This document shows, one piece after another, positions 46,023 through 54,621 of a stretch of 64,000 nucleotides of DNA (within the stretch, counting starts at the first letter, position 1; each line of letters begins with the position of its first letter). The notes beneath the pieces were generated by a model. The model was not told the DNA's origin. It searched no databases and saw nothing but the letters and a program-made list of their open reading frames with translations. The DNA lies in NCBI RefSeq assembly GCF_016917355.1, contig NZ_CP070304.1:3162001-3226000 (forward strand), written 5' to 3'. A program made the position numbers and the translations under genes. Source of the stretch: Glaciimonas sp. PAMC28666 (lineage in GTDB: Bacteria > Pseudomonadota > Gammaproteobacteria > Burkholderiales > Burkholderiaceae_D).

Positions 46023-46574
46023 ATGCAAAAAATCATATTAGCAGTGGTTCTTGCGTTCGCAGCGCACTGCAGTTGCGCGTTTGCAGCGACACCCACTTTT
46101 CAGCTTGCGCCAGGCCCAGTGTGGATATCTGGCTTGCCAGATTTGCTGGAGCTGAATAGCGACGGTACGTTGAGCGCGTCTGAAGGCGTGGATAGCGCGA
46201 TTCAGCCAGACGCTGATATGTTGGTCGCTACCGCTGCTCCTGGCGCATTTTCTGCCCCTATCAAGTTAGCTGACTTTACCGTCGTGCAAGAGGCTGCTTT
46301 CGATCGTGCCGACATTTTTCGCTCTGTCAATTTTCTGGACGGTTCCGACAGTGGACGTGGCGCCACACAAATTTTTACCGACCAGGCTTTCCGAAGCGGG
46401 GCGCTATATGTATTCCTCAAGGATCTCAACACGCGATCTCACCAAAAATCGGAACGCTGGGCTTTACTTCTGATTGCGCTGTGCTTCGTTTTGTATTGGT
46501 CCCGCCGCAGGCCGGTGCGAACATTTCTTCGTTTGCATCCGGAGTCTGAGGCCAGACGAAACCGCAAAATGTAA
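46023..46574 (+). CDS. secreted protein with PEP-CTERM-like C-terminus but no PEP
   Basis: A 183-residue protein with a clear signal peptide (1-21, ending AFA), a soluble acidic domain and a C-terminal SERWALLLIALCFVLYW helix followed by SRRRP and more basic residues. This is the shape of a PEP-CTERM/exosortase sorting signal, but the PEP motif is missing. GGAGAAGGA lies just upstream of ATG 46023. No exosortase gene is in the cluster. It may simply be a membrane-anchored protein of the EPS machinery. I do not recognise the family. Confidence 0.7.
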   Translation: MQKIILAVVLAFAAHCSCAFAATPTFQLAPGPVWISGLPDLLELNSDGTLSASEGVDSAIQPDADMLVATAAPGAFSAPIKLADFTVVQEAAFDRADIFRSVNFLDGSDSGRGATQIFTDQAFRSGALYVFLKDLNTRSHQKSERWALLLIALCFVLYWSRRRPVRTFLRLHPESEARRNRKM

Positions 46575-46649
46575 ATCGCTTGCAGGAACGTTTCTCCTGG
46601 CGAGACGCCGCAACCTGGCATCCTATAGTCACTTTTGGTGGGAGCAGAA

Positions 46650-47561
46650 TTGAACTACGTTAAACCGCGCAGCTGTTTGCAGGACAACGTCTTTCGGCTT
46701 TTCATAGAGCCGTCACCGCCCTTGCGAAATGTGGCTTGGTTAATGCTGCTGGTGGCACTGTCGGTCGTGAATCTGAGTGCCTGTAACGACCATCAGGAAG
46801 TGACGAGCAAGATATTGGCGACGGTGAATGGCGAAGCGATTACCGCCCATCAGTTGGATGCCGAGTTGCGGTTTGCGAATAGCAATAGCACGGGGAAAGT
46901 TACGCAGGTAACCGACCCAGCCGTACGTAAGCAGGCTTTAGAAACCTTGATAAATCGCAGGCTCCTGTTAACAGAGGCGGTACGACAAAAAGTTGATCGC
47001 AATCCCGAGGTAATTGATTTCATTGAGCGTTTCAGAACACAGGTGATTGTGCAGGCTTTTCTGGATTCGATGGTGGCCAATACGGGCAAGCCTTCTAACG
47101 TAGAAATTGATGAATACTTTAACGCGCATCCGGAATTGTTTGCGCAGCGGAAGATTTTCGACATTCAACAATTAAGTATTGCTTCGCAAGATTACTCTGT
47201 GGCGCTGAAGCAGATGATGGATAAGGCAAGCTCGCTGGATCAGATAGCGCTGTGGCTGGATGCGAAAAAAATCGCGTACATACAGACCACTCGCTCGTAC
47301 ACCAGCGCCGAGATGCCGACGGAGACCGCCAGTAATTTGCGGAGCCTTGGCAGGAACCGTTTATTCATTCTGGAAGATGGCGATCAGACCTTGCTTTGCG
47401 CGTTAAAGGATGTACGAGACAGTCCGTTGACGAACCAAGCTTCCGCGGCCCAGATCGAACACTATTTATTTGTTGAAAAGATGCAGAGGGTCGCGGTGAC
47501 GGAAATTACGAAGTTAAGGTCGTCGTCGAAAATTGATTACGTCGCCACTTCGGCACCCTGA
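46650..47561 (+). CDS. epsD: EpsD-like peptidyl-prolyl isomerase lipoprotein
   Basis: A 303-residue SurA-N-like lipoprotein of the EpsD family. The lipobox is VVNLSACN, with Cys near residue 46 (the leader is long), followed by KILATVNGEAITAHQLDAEL, typical of SurA/PrsA-type chaperones. The start is TTG 46650 with GGGAG at 46640-46644; an in-frame TTG 46635 is an alternative. EpsD proteins assist EPS assembly or outer-membrane export components. Confidence 0.85.
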   Translation: MNYVKPRSCLQDNVFRLFIEPSPPLRNVAWLMLLVALSVVNLSACNDHQEVTSKILATVNGEAITAHQLDAELRFANSNSTGKVTQVTDPAVRKQALETLINRRLLLTEAVRQKVDRNPEVIDFIERFRTQVIVQAFLDSMVANTGKPSNVEIDEYFNAHPELFAQRKIFDIQQLSIASQDYSVALKQMMDKASSLDQIALWLDAKKIAYIQTTRSYTSAEMPTETASNLRSLGRNRLFILEDGDQTLLCALKDVRDSPLTNQASAAQIEHYLFVEKMQRVAVTEITKLRSSSKIDYVATSAP

Positions 47562-47634
47562 GATGAATATAAAAATTGGTAGTGCCTAAACAGGTTTTTT
47601 TCTCAATCAAACACTTAACTGGATGAGGATAATG

Positions 47635-48423
47635 ATGAACCGATTCTACGCAAGCATGCTGGCGCTGTTGCTGGCACTTTTCACCTTATCAGCCATGGCC
47701 GCCGATGTACCTCTGGGTGCGGGCGATGCCCTGAAAATATCAGTATTCGGAAACCCGGATTTAAGCCTGGATACAAAGATCAGTGAAGCTGGAAACATTA
47801 CCTTTCCCCTCATCGGAGATGTTGCCATAAGCGGCTTATCGAGTGCCGAAGCGGAAAAAAAGATCTCCGGCTTGTTGACCGGCGGTGGCTTTTTGCGCAA
47901 GGCGGAAGTGAATATCATGGTAACGGAATTGCAGAGCCAGCAGGTCTCCGTGTTGGGGCAGGTAATCCGTCCTGGACGTTATCCGATTAACGGAGCGCGC
48001 AGTGTCACCGACATGCTGGCGATAGCTGGTGGAGTCGGACCGGAAGGCGGCGATACCGCGACCGTGGTACGTACCCGCGATGGACAAACCAATAAACAAG
48101 TCATCAATCTGGTTGAGATGATTCAGTCATCCGATATGCATAGCAATCTGGATCTGATGAATGGCGACATGGTGTACGTTGACCGTGCCCCAAAATTTTA
48201 CATTTATGGCGAAGTGCAGCACCCCGGCGGCTACCGGCTTGAACGCAACATGAGCGTGACACAAGCGTTATCCATAGGCGGCGGGCTGACTCCGCGCGGA
48301 ACCGAGCGTGGCTTGCGCATCAAGCGGCGCGATTCGAGCGGAACTGTGCAGATGATCGACGTTAAAAGTGGCATCGAGCTTCAACCGGACGACGTCGTAT
48401 ATGTGAAAGAGAGCCTGTTTTGA
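47635..48423 (+). CDS. epsE: polysaccharide export protein EpsE (Wza family)
   Basis: A 262-residue outer-membrane polysaccharide export protein. Signal peptide about 1-22 (ending SAMA), Poly_export domain starting VPLGAGDALKISVFGNPDLS, and SLBB-type repeats (VSVLGQVIRPGRYPINGARSV and KFYIYGEVQHPGGYRLERN). The mature chain has no lipobox. It forms the export pore. GAGG at 47626 favours ATG 47635 (47632 also possible). Confidence 0.92.
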   Translation: MNRFYASMLALLLALFTLSAMAADVPLGAGDALKISVFGNPDLSLDTKISEAGNITFPLIGDVAISGLSSAEAEKKISGLLTGGGFLRKAEVNIMVTELQSQQVSVLGQVIRPGRYPINGARSVTDMLAIAGGVGPEGGDTATVVRTRDGQTNKQVINLVEMIQSSDMHSNLDLMNGDMVYVDRAPKFYIYGEVQHPGGYRLERNMSVTQALSIGGGLTPRGTERGLRIKRRDSSGTVQMIDVKSGIELQPDDVVYVKESLF

Positions 48424-48434
48424 TCGTCACCGCC

Positions 48435-48461
48435 AATGTCGAAAATGTCGAAAATGTCGAC
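48435..48461. repeat. 9-bp tandem repeat, three copies
   Basis: AATGTCGAA twice and AATGTCGAC, just after the epsE stop and before epsF. Confidence 0.75.
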
Positions 48462-48544
48462 GGTGGCGCTCATAGCCATAACGTACAGATTACCGTTCGG
48501 TCTTATTCCGTGTTGTCCCATATTTATGCATCAGAGGGGTTTCT

Positions 48545-49960
48545 ATGACTTTTCCTCAACTTTTAGTTATTTTGCGCGCCCGTTACAAGATCATTTTAGT
48601 GACCTTGTTCATTTCGGTATTGGTGACTGTCGCGGTCAGTCTGGTGTTGCCGAAGACGTACAAAACGGCGACCACGCTGCTGTTGAATTACAAAGGCACC
48701 GACCCGGTCTCAGGCCAGGTGCTACCGACGCAACTGGCATCCGGCTATATGGCGACCCAGGTTGATCTCATTACCAGCAGAAGCGTGGCCTTGAAAGTCG
48801 CCGACAATCTGGGACTGGCTGACAATCCCGCTACGTTGCAACGTTTCAAAAAAACCAACAACGGGGATGGATCGATCCGCGAATACCTGGCGGATTCTTT
48901 ACTGAAAATGGTCGAGGTTACGCCAACGCGAGAAAGTAGCATGCTGGAAATCGTCGGTAAAGGGAGCGATCCCACCTTTGTCGCCGCCGTCGCCAATGGC
49001 TTTGCCAACGCCTACCAGGAGCTTAATCTTCAGATTAAAATTACGCCCCTGCAACAGGCCTCGAAATATTTTGCGATTCAGGTCAAAAACTTGCGGGCCG
49101 ATCTTGAGGCCTCGCGCAATAAACTTTCCCAATACCAGCAGCAACATGGCCTGGTGAGTATCGAGAACCATCTCGATGTCGAATCGAACCGGCTCAATGA
49201 ACTGTCCAGCCAATTGGTATTGGCACAGGCCCAGGCGATCGAGGCTTCATCGCGGGGTAATCAGGCGATGGGAAATGGCGGCAGAGACTCGCCTGATGTG
49301 ATCGGCAATTCGCTGATTCAAAATTTGAAAGCGTCATTGGCACAAGCGGAAGGAAAATTTGCGCTGTTATCGCAAAATCTTGATCGTAATCATCCGCAAT
49401 ATCAAGCCGCCAAAGCGGAAGTGGATCGACTTCGGCAAGAGCTAAACGCCAACATTAGTGCGACAAATAACGGCACAGCAAACAATGGCCGGATTTTACG
49501 TCAGCGTGAAGCAGAAGTGCGTGCCGCGTTGAACGCGCAAACTGCCAAAGTTCTACAGCTTAATCGGACGCGAGACGAGATGACGGTGCTGGTCAAGGAC
49601 GCTGACAACGCACAGCGCGCCTATGACGCAGCTAACCTGCGCTTAACCCAGACTGAACTCGAAGGTAAATCAAATCAATCCGACGTCACGGTCCTCAATC
49701 TAGCGGCGGTCCCGATACTACCTGTCAGCCCAAATATTGTGCTTAACACGGTGCTGTCGGTCCTCATGGGAACCATGCTGGGATTGGCGCTGGCGGTATT
49801 GGCAGAAATGTCTAATCGTCGTATCAGAACTGCAGATGAGTTATCTAACTTGCTTAATGCACCGATGCTTGGAACGATAGTTGCAGAAAAGCCGATGCGC
49901 ACCTATGGTGTCAGCAATCTTGGGTTCTCGCCGCGCGCACTTTTGAGCTGGAAAGGTTAA
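48545..49960 (+). CDS. epsF: chain-length determinant protein EpsF (Wzz/GumC family)
   Basis: A 471-residue inner-membrane co-polymerase. Two membrane segments (about 16-36 and 400-423) bracket a large periplasmic domain with coiled-coil stretches (RADLEASRNKLSQYQQQH and LKASLAQAEGKFALLSQN). The C-terminal membrane segment is followed by a cytoplasmic tail. It sets polymer length together with the EpsG-like partner encoded 6 bp downstream. Confidence 0.92.
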   Translation: MTFPQLLVILRARYKIILVTLFISVLVTVAVSLVLPKTYKTATTLLLNYKGTDPVSGQVLPTQLASGYMATQVDLITSRSVALKVADNLGLADNPATLQRFKKTNNGDGSIREYLADSLLKMVEVTPTRESSMLEIVGKGSDPTFVAAVANGFANAYQELNLQIKITPLQQASKYFAIQVKNLRADLEASRNKLSQYQQQHGLVSIENHLDVESNRLNELSSQLVLAQAQAIEASSRGNQAMGNGGRDSPDVIGNSLIQNLKASLAQAEGKFALLSQNLDRNHPQYQAAKAEVDRLRQELNANISATNNGTANNGRILRQREAEVRAALNAQTAKVLQLNRTRDEMTVLVKDADNAQRAYDAANLRLTQTELEGKSNQSDVTVLNLAAVPILPVSPNIVLNTVLSVLMGTMLGLALAVLAEMSNRRIRTADELSNLLNAPMLGTIVAEKPMRTYGVSNLGFSPRALLSWKG

Positions 49961-49965
49961 TCAAA

Positions 49966-50844
49966 ATGAACACTCCTGTCACGTCAATCGTCAGCCCCGC
50001 AGCGGCGATCACAAGAGACGTCAATATCGGGCGGATGCTGGTGGAACAAGGAAAAATCACCCTTGAGGAAGCCGACCGCGTGCGTCATTTGCAAGAAGAG
50101 GAAGGGCTGCGTTTCGGCGATGCTGCGATACGTTTGGGCCTGGTCTGCGAATCGGACATACAGCGGATTCACGCCCAACAATTTGATTATCCCTGTCAAC
50201 CTGTTGCTGGTCCCGGCATTTTTCCGGCATCGCTGACGGCTGCTTATCAACCATTCAGCGCAGAAGTTGAAATGTTGCGAAATGTACGCAGTCAATTGAT
50301 GTTGCACTGGTTCGCCGCCGGCAATAAAAAGCTGGCGATTGCCAGTGTCAACCCGGGTGATGGGAACAGCATGTTTGCCGCTAATCTGAGTGTGGTGTTC
50401 TCACAACTGGGCAACCCTACGCTTCTGGTTGATGCCAATTTGCGACGTCCACGGCAGCACGAAATATTTCGCCTCAATCACGGACGCGGTTTAGCTGACC
50501 TGCTGTCGGGGCAGTCGGGGCTGGAAATGCTGGTCAGAGCGGAGACCTTTCTTGATCTTTCAATTTTACCTGCTGGCTCAAGCGTTCCAAATCCGCAGGA
50601 ATTGATTAATCGTTCCGCTTTTGGCGTCATGAATGAGAAATTATGCGAACGCTTCGACATCGTTTTATATGACACTCCGGCATTTTCGAGTGCTGCAGAC
50701 TGTCTTACCATTGCGTCACGGGCTGGCGGCGTGCTGCTGGTGGTCCGCAAAAACCACACACGCGTGGCGGATCTCACCGTATTTAGTGATCAACTGCGAC
50801 GTAGTGGGACCGAAATCGTTGGATCGGTGATGGTAAGTTTTTGA
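49966..50844 (+). CDS. epsG: EpsG-like BY-kinase homologue with altered Walker motifs
   Basis: A 292-residue cytoplasmic ATPase-fold protein of the EpsG (BY-kinase) type. An N-terminal T2SS-E-like segment (about 18-75) precedes the kinase fold. The Walker A region reads VNPGDGNS (128-135), so the P-loop lysine is Asn134; Walker A' reads LLVDANLR (153-160), so the second Asp is Asn158. The C-terminus ends SVMVSF without a tyrosine cluster. This suggests weak or lost kinase activity. It starts 6 bp after epsF and would act with it in length control. Confidence 0.86.
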   Translation: MNTPVTSIVSPAAAITRDVNIGRMLVEQGKITLEEADRVRHLQEEEGLRFGDAAIRLGLVCESDIQRIHAQQFDYPCQPVAGPGIFPASLTAAYQPFSAEVEMLRNVRSQLMLHWFAAGNKKLAIASVNPGDGNSMFAANLSVVFSQLGNPTLLVDANLRRPRQHEIFRLNHGRGLADLLSGQSGLEMLVRAETFLDLSILPAGSSVPNPQELINRSAFGVMNEKLCERFDIVLYDTPAFSSAADCLTIASRAGGVLLVVRKNHTRVADLTVFSDQLRRSGTEIVGSVMVSF

Positions 50845-50885
50845 TGCTGTTAAAGAAGGTTCAACGACTATAGGCCAGTGACTGT

Positions 50886-52220
50886 ATGCGCTCTTTTCTT
50901 CGGATCAAAAACTATTTTTTCCCGACGCGCGATAACGATGGACCGCCGGGGCAGAGCTTGGTCTTTTGGATCTTGATCGTCACGTTAACGTATCAGGCTT
51001 TGCTCTGCGCGATTCATACCAGCGTGCATCCGATATCAATGCTGGACGTTGCGTCGACTGAAGCGGTGATTTACCTTGCCTGCCTGGTGGTTTTGACCAA
51101 GCGCATCCGGTTGGAATTGTTTGTGATGGTATTGCTGGTCTCCGCGTATCTGTTTTTGATCGCCATCTTTCGTAATCAGCTTGACCCCAAAGGATTTCGC
51201 GATGTGATGATCCCTATTCTTTTTTACGGCCTGGGGCGGCAGATTGGCGATATCCGTTATGCCAGTCGTGTGCTGAAAGTGATGGTAGTGCTGGTATTGG
51301 TGTTTGGGTTTTTTGAATTATGGTTTCTCGATGCTTTTTCACGCATCTTCAATATCTTTTCCTATTACGTGAGCCAGGGTGGTTTAAAGGCGGGAACCAA
51401 TTGGGCAAAGGATAGCGTGCTGGGATTGAACGGCATGCGTCCTGAAGGAATCGGCCGAACCATCTTGCCCTCATTGCTGGGAAATCATCGAGTGTCATCG
51501 CTATTTTTAGAACCGGTATCGCTAGGAAATTTCGCCGTCATCATTGCCGCATGGGGACTGTCCAGACGACGTGAGGAATTTAAGGAAATGGTTTTTTTCC
51601 TCGTGGCGGCGGCGGCGATGATCGCCCTGAGCGACTCGCGCTATGGAATGATCACCGTGGGAGCGTTGGTGCTGATGCGCTGCTTGCCGTTCGGTCGAAC
51701 CAGTGTGTGGATGATGCCACTGCCGTTGCTGAGCATCGTACTGCTGGTGGTGATAGGGCTATTTTTTGATGGACGGTACGGCGATAACATTCTTGGACGA
51801 CTGTATGTCAGCGGACGAATGCTGATGACGTTTGATGTGGGAATGATCTTCGGCATTGAGGGATTCAATATTGGATTTGGGGATATGGGCTATTCCGCAT
51901 TACTGACCCGTCTGGGGGCGGTGCTGTGTCTCTTTTTATGGATTACGTTCTGGATGTTGAAGATGGAGGACGAAAGGGGAAGCCGTTTCAGAGCCTACAT
52001 CACGCTTTATATGTCATTGATCTTATGCGTCAGCGGCACCTCGCTATTTGCCCTGAAGACCGCTGGTATTTTATGGTTTTTGGTTGGTTGTTGCGTGGCG
52101 CGCAAAAGTGAAACTGTGGTGCGCTCAGTAGTCTCTGCGTCATCAACATTACCAGGGACCTTAACTGCTGCACCCTCGGCATTCGCTGAAGCACACAAGG
52201 AGTCGCAAAATGCCTATTAA
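50886..52220 (+). CDS. polysaccharide polymerase, GumE-like
   Basis: A 444-residue protein with about ten membrane segments. The stretches RNQLDPKGFRDVMIPI, SSLFLEPVSLGNFAVI, ALSDSRYG and SGTSLFALKTAGILWF recall GumE, the xanthan repeat-unit polymerase. Wzy proteins are poorly conserved, so this rests on these segments, membrane topology and context. It would polymerise the lipid-linked repeat units in the periplasm. The 3' end overlaps the next gene by 11 bp. Confidence 0.8.
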   Translation: MRSFLRIKNYFFPTRDNDGPPGQSLVFWILIVTLTYQALLCAIHTSVHPISMLDVASTEAVIYLACLVVLTKRIRLELFVMVLLVSAYLFLIAIFRNQLDPKGFRDVMIPILFYGLGRQIGDIRYASRVLKVMVVLVLVFGFFELWFLDAFSRIFNIFSYYVSQGGLKAGTNWAKDSVLGLNGMRPEGIGRTILPSLLGNHRVSSLFLEPVSLGNFAVIIAAWGLSRRREEFKEMVFFLVAAAAMIALSDSRYGMITVGALVLMRCLPFGRTSVWMMPLPLLSIVLLVVIGLFFDGRYGDNILGRLYVSGRMLMTFDVGMIFGIEGFNIGFGDMGYSALLTRLGAVLCLFLWITFWMLKMEDERGSRFRAYITLYMSLILCVSGTSLFALKTAGILWFLVGCCVARKSETVVRSVVSASSTLPGTLTAAPSAFAEAHKESQNAY

Positions 52221-53343
52221 CGTTGTGCACATCGTGCGTCAATATGCTCCGTCTGTCGGGGGAATGGAAGACGTGGTGCAAAATATTGCGCGACAGCAGC
52301 GCGAACACCACGATCAGCGGCCCCACATAATTACGCTGAACCGCTTGTTTAAAAACTCGACTGAATTACTCGACCGTGAAGCGGTGGTGAATGGGGTGGG
52401 CGTGATTCGGTTACCGTTTCGGGGCACCAGCAGGTATCCACTGTGTCCTCAGGTACTGCAGCATGTGGCGGAGGCGGATGTAATTCATGTTCACGGTATT
52501 GATTTCTTTTTCGATTATATGGCGTTCACCAAGCCGTTCCACAGGCGGCCGCTGGTCGCCTCAACCCACGGCGGATTTTTTCATACGACGTTTGCATCAA
52601 GCCTCAAAAAAATTTACTTCAACTCGGTTACGCGGGCGTCATCGATGATCTACGACAAGATCGTCGCCACCAGCGAAAATGACGGTGAAATTTTTAAAAA
52701 AATTGTTAAGCCATCCACGTTAACGGTGATCGAAAATGGGGTCAACGTTGAAAAATACAGCAACCAGTCCTCCGCAGTTCCGACCCGTACCCTGATTTAT
52801 TTTGGACGGTGGTCAGCGAATAAAGGATTACTCGAAACCCTGGCGCTTTTTCAGGAGTTGGTGGCACGTCGGTGCGGCTGGAAACTGATCATCGCAGGAC
52901 GCGAGTACGACCATACTGCCGACGAGTTTCGTCGTTGGGTGACGCGACACAATCTGACTGATTCAGTGCAAATAGTGCCGAATCCATCGGAGTTTGAATT
53001 GGCTGAATTGATTGGACAGGCAAGTTATTTCATTTGTTTATCCCGTCATGAAGGTTTTGGCATTGCCCCGATTGAAGCGATGAGTGCCGGATTGACGCCA
53101 CTTTTAAGCGATATTCCGCCGTTTCGTCATCTGGTTACGCAGTCAAAAATGGGCGTGCTTTTCTCTGCTGAAAAATTGAACGATAGCGTAGACGCGCTGT
53201 TGCAATTACATGCAACAGACCTTGCCGATTACGCCTTACGGCGCACGCAGGCACAGCAATTCGCGGAGCGCTACAACTGGCGACGTATCGCCGATAGATA
53301 TGCGGAAATTTATACAGCGTTGGCGATTCGGAAGTCTCCCTAA
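52210..53343 (+). CDS. gumH: GumH-like alpha-mannosyltransferase (GT4)
   Basis: A 377-residue GT4 glycosyltransferase. The N-terminus VVHIVRQYAPSVGGMEDVV, the HGIDFFFDYMAFTKPF and STHGGFFHTTFASSLK segments, and the EX7E motif RHEGFGIAPIEAMSAG closely fit GumH, which adds alpha-1,3-mannose to the cellobiosyl lipid in xanthan synthesis. AAGGAG precedes ATG 52210. It acts at the cytoplasmic membrane face, using GDP-mannose made by the ManC of this cluster. Specificity is inferred from homology. Confidence 0.88.
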   Translation: MPINVVHIVRQYAPSVGGMEDVVQNIARQQREHHDQRPHIITLNRLFKNSTELLDREAVVNGVGVIRLPFRGTSRYPLCPQVLQHVAEADVIHVHGIDFFFDYMAFTKPFHRRPLVASTHGGFFHTTFASSLKKIYFNSVTRASSMIYDKIVATSENDGEIFKKIVKPSTLTVIENGVNVEKYSNQSSAVPTRTLIYFGRWSANKGLLETLALFQELVARRCGWKLIIAGREYDHTADEFRRWVTRHNLTDSVQIVPNPSEFELAELIGQASYFICLSRHEGFGIAPIEAMSAGLTPLLSDIPPFRHLVTQSKMGVLFSAEKLNDSVDALLQLHATDLADYALRRTQAQQFAERYNWRRIADRYAEIYTALAIRKSP

Positions 53344-53418
53344 AATCTGTGCCGTGTTACAGCGGCGAATTGGAATATCCGAAAACTTTCTAACAACCTT
53401 GAATTAACGGTGCAGACC

Positions 53419-54510
53419 ATGAAAACGACCAGAGTGGATGCGATGGCAGCAGCGCCCGGATCGAAAGAGTTTCCGTCGACGGGTGGGCGTTGGCGGCACG
53501 CATTAAAAATCGCTGCAACCGTCGCCGTGATGGTTGGATGCGTAATGTTATCGCCGCTCGCGGCTGGGAGTTGCATCGATGGTAAGCAAATGGTGGGCGT
53601 CAATTTAAGTGGAGGGGAGTTTGCTTCGGAGAAATTGCCCGGTACTATTTCTAAGGACTATGTTTATCCTGATCTGGCCGATATGCATTATTTTCAATCA
53701 TTAGGCATGAATACCTTCCGCCTTCCATTCCTATGGGAGCGGATACAGCCGCAGCTTTTCGGGGCATTGGATCAAGCCGAACTGCAAAGGATTGTGGATA
53801 CCGTTGCGGCGGCGCGATCAATTGGCGTTTGCATGATACTCGATGTGCACAACTATGGAGAGTACCGCGGCCAGCCCCTCGGTTCGGTGCAGGTGCCGCA
53901 GGCGGCACTAAGTGATTTATGGGTGCGTTTGTTGCCGTCATTCAAAGACCCGGGCAACGTTGCGTTTGACCTGATGAATGAACCGAGCAAAATATCCATT
54001 GGCAGATGGGTGAGCAGTGCGCAGGAGGCGGTTGATGCCCTGCGAAAAAATGGTGCGAAAAATTTGATTCTGGTGGCTGGCGGAAACTGGAGCGGGGCGC
54101 ATGACTGGTTTTCAAAAGATGGCGGCTTATCGAACGCAGATGGTTTCAAAACCTTTCACGATCCTGCCAATAACTATCTGATTGAAGCGCATCAATATGC
54201 AGACTCAGATTTCTCTGGCACGCACGCAAGCTGCATCGAGCCTGGCCGACTGACCAAAATCATGGCCGACCTGACCCAATGGGGCGCATCGACCAGGCAG
54301 CGTTTGTTCTTGGGAGAGTTTGGCGTATCGACCAACGCACAGTGCCTGGACGCATTGACTGCCCTGGTAGGAAAGATGAAAGGCAACCCGGTGTGGGGTG
54401 GGTGGACTTACTGGACCGCGGGTAAATGGTTAGGTTCATATCCGTTGAGTATCCATCCCGACAGCAACGGAGACAAGCCGCAAATCGCCATTCTAAAAAA
54501 TGCCATGTAG
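53419..54510 (+). CDS. secreted GH5 endoglucanase-like glycosidase
   Basis: A 363-residue glycoside hydrolase family 5 protein. An N-terminal hydrophobic segment (about 26-48, ending AAGS) serves as signal or anchor. The catalytic acid/base Glu is in FDLMNEPS and the nucleophile Glu is in RLFLGEFGVS, both in the normal context. Further GH5 pieces are FRLPFLWERIQP and ILDVHNYGEY. A GTG at 53410 is an alternative start. Inside an EPS operon it probably trims or degrades the beta-1,4-glucan-type backbone, or cleaves stray polymer. Confidence 0.9.
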   Translation: MKTTRVDAMAAAPGSKEFPSTGGRWRHALKIAATVAVMVGCVMLSPLAAGSCIDGKQMVGVNLSGGEFASEKLPGTISKDYVYPDLADMHYFQSLGMNTFRLPFLWERIQPQLFGALDQAELQRIVDTVAAARSIGVCMILDVHNYGEYRGQPLGSVQVPQAALSDLWVRLLPSFKDPGNVAFDLMNEPSKISIGRWVSSAQEAVDALRKNGAKNLILVAGGNWSGAHDWFSKDGGLSNADGFKTFHDPANNYLIEAHQYADSDFSGTHASCIEPGRLTKIMADLTQWGASTRQRLFLGEFGVSTNAQCLDALTALVGKMKGNPVWGGWTYWTAGKWLGSYPLSIHPDSNGDKPQIAILKNAM

Positions 54511-54621
54511 GTATTAAATGCAATGTAGTTGGGGTAGAAAAGGGGCCAGCCGAGCAAGCGTGCGTTGGGGCTTCTCGTTCTGAACCATCCATTGCACGTT
54601 ATTCAATCAGGAAAGTACGCC

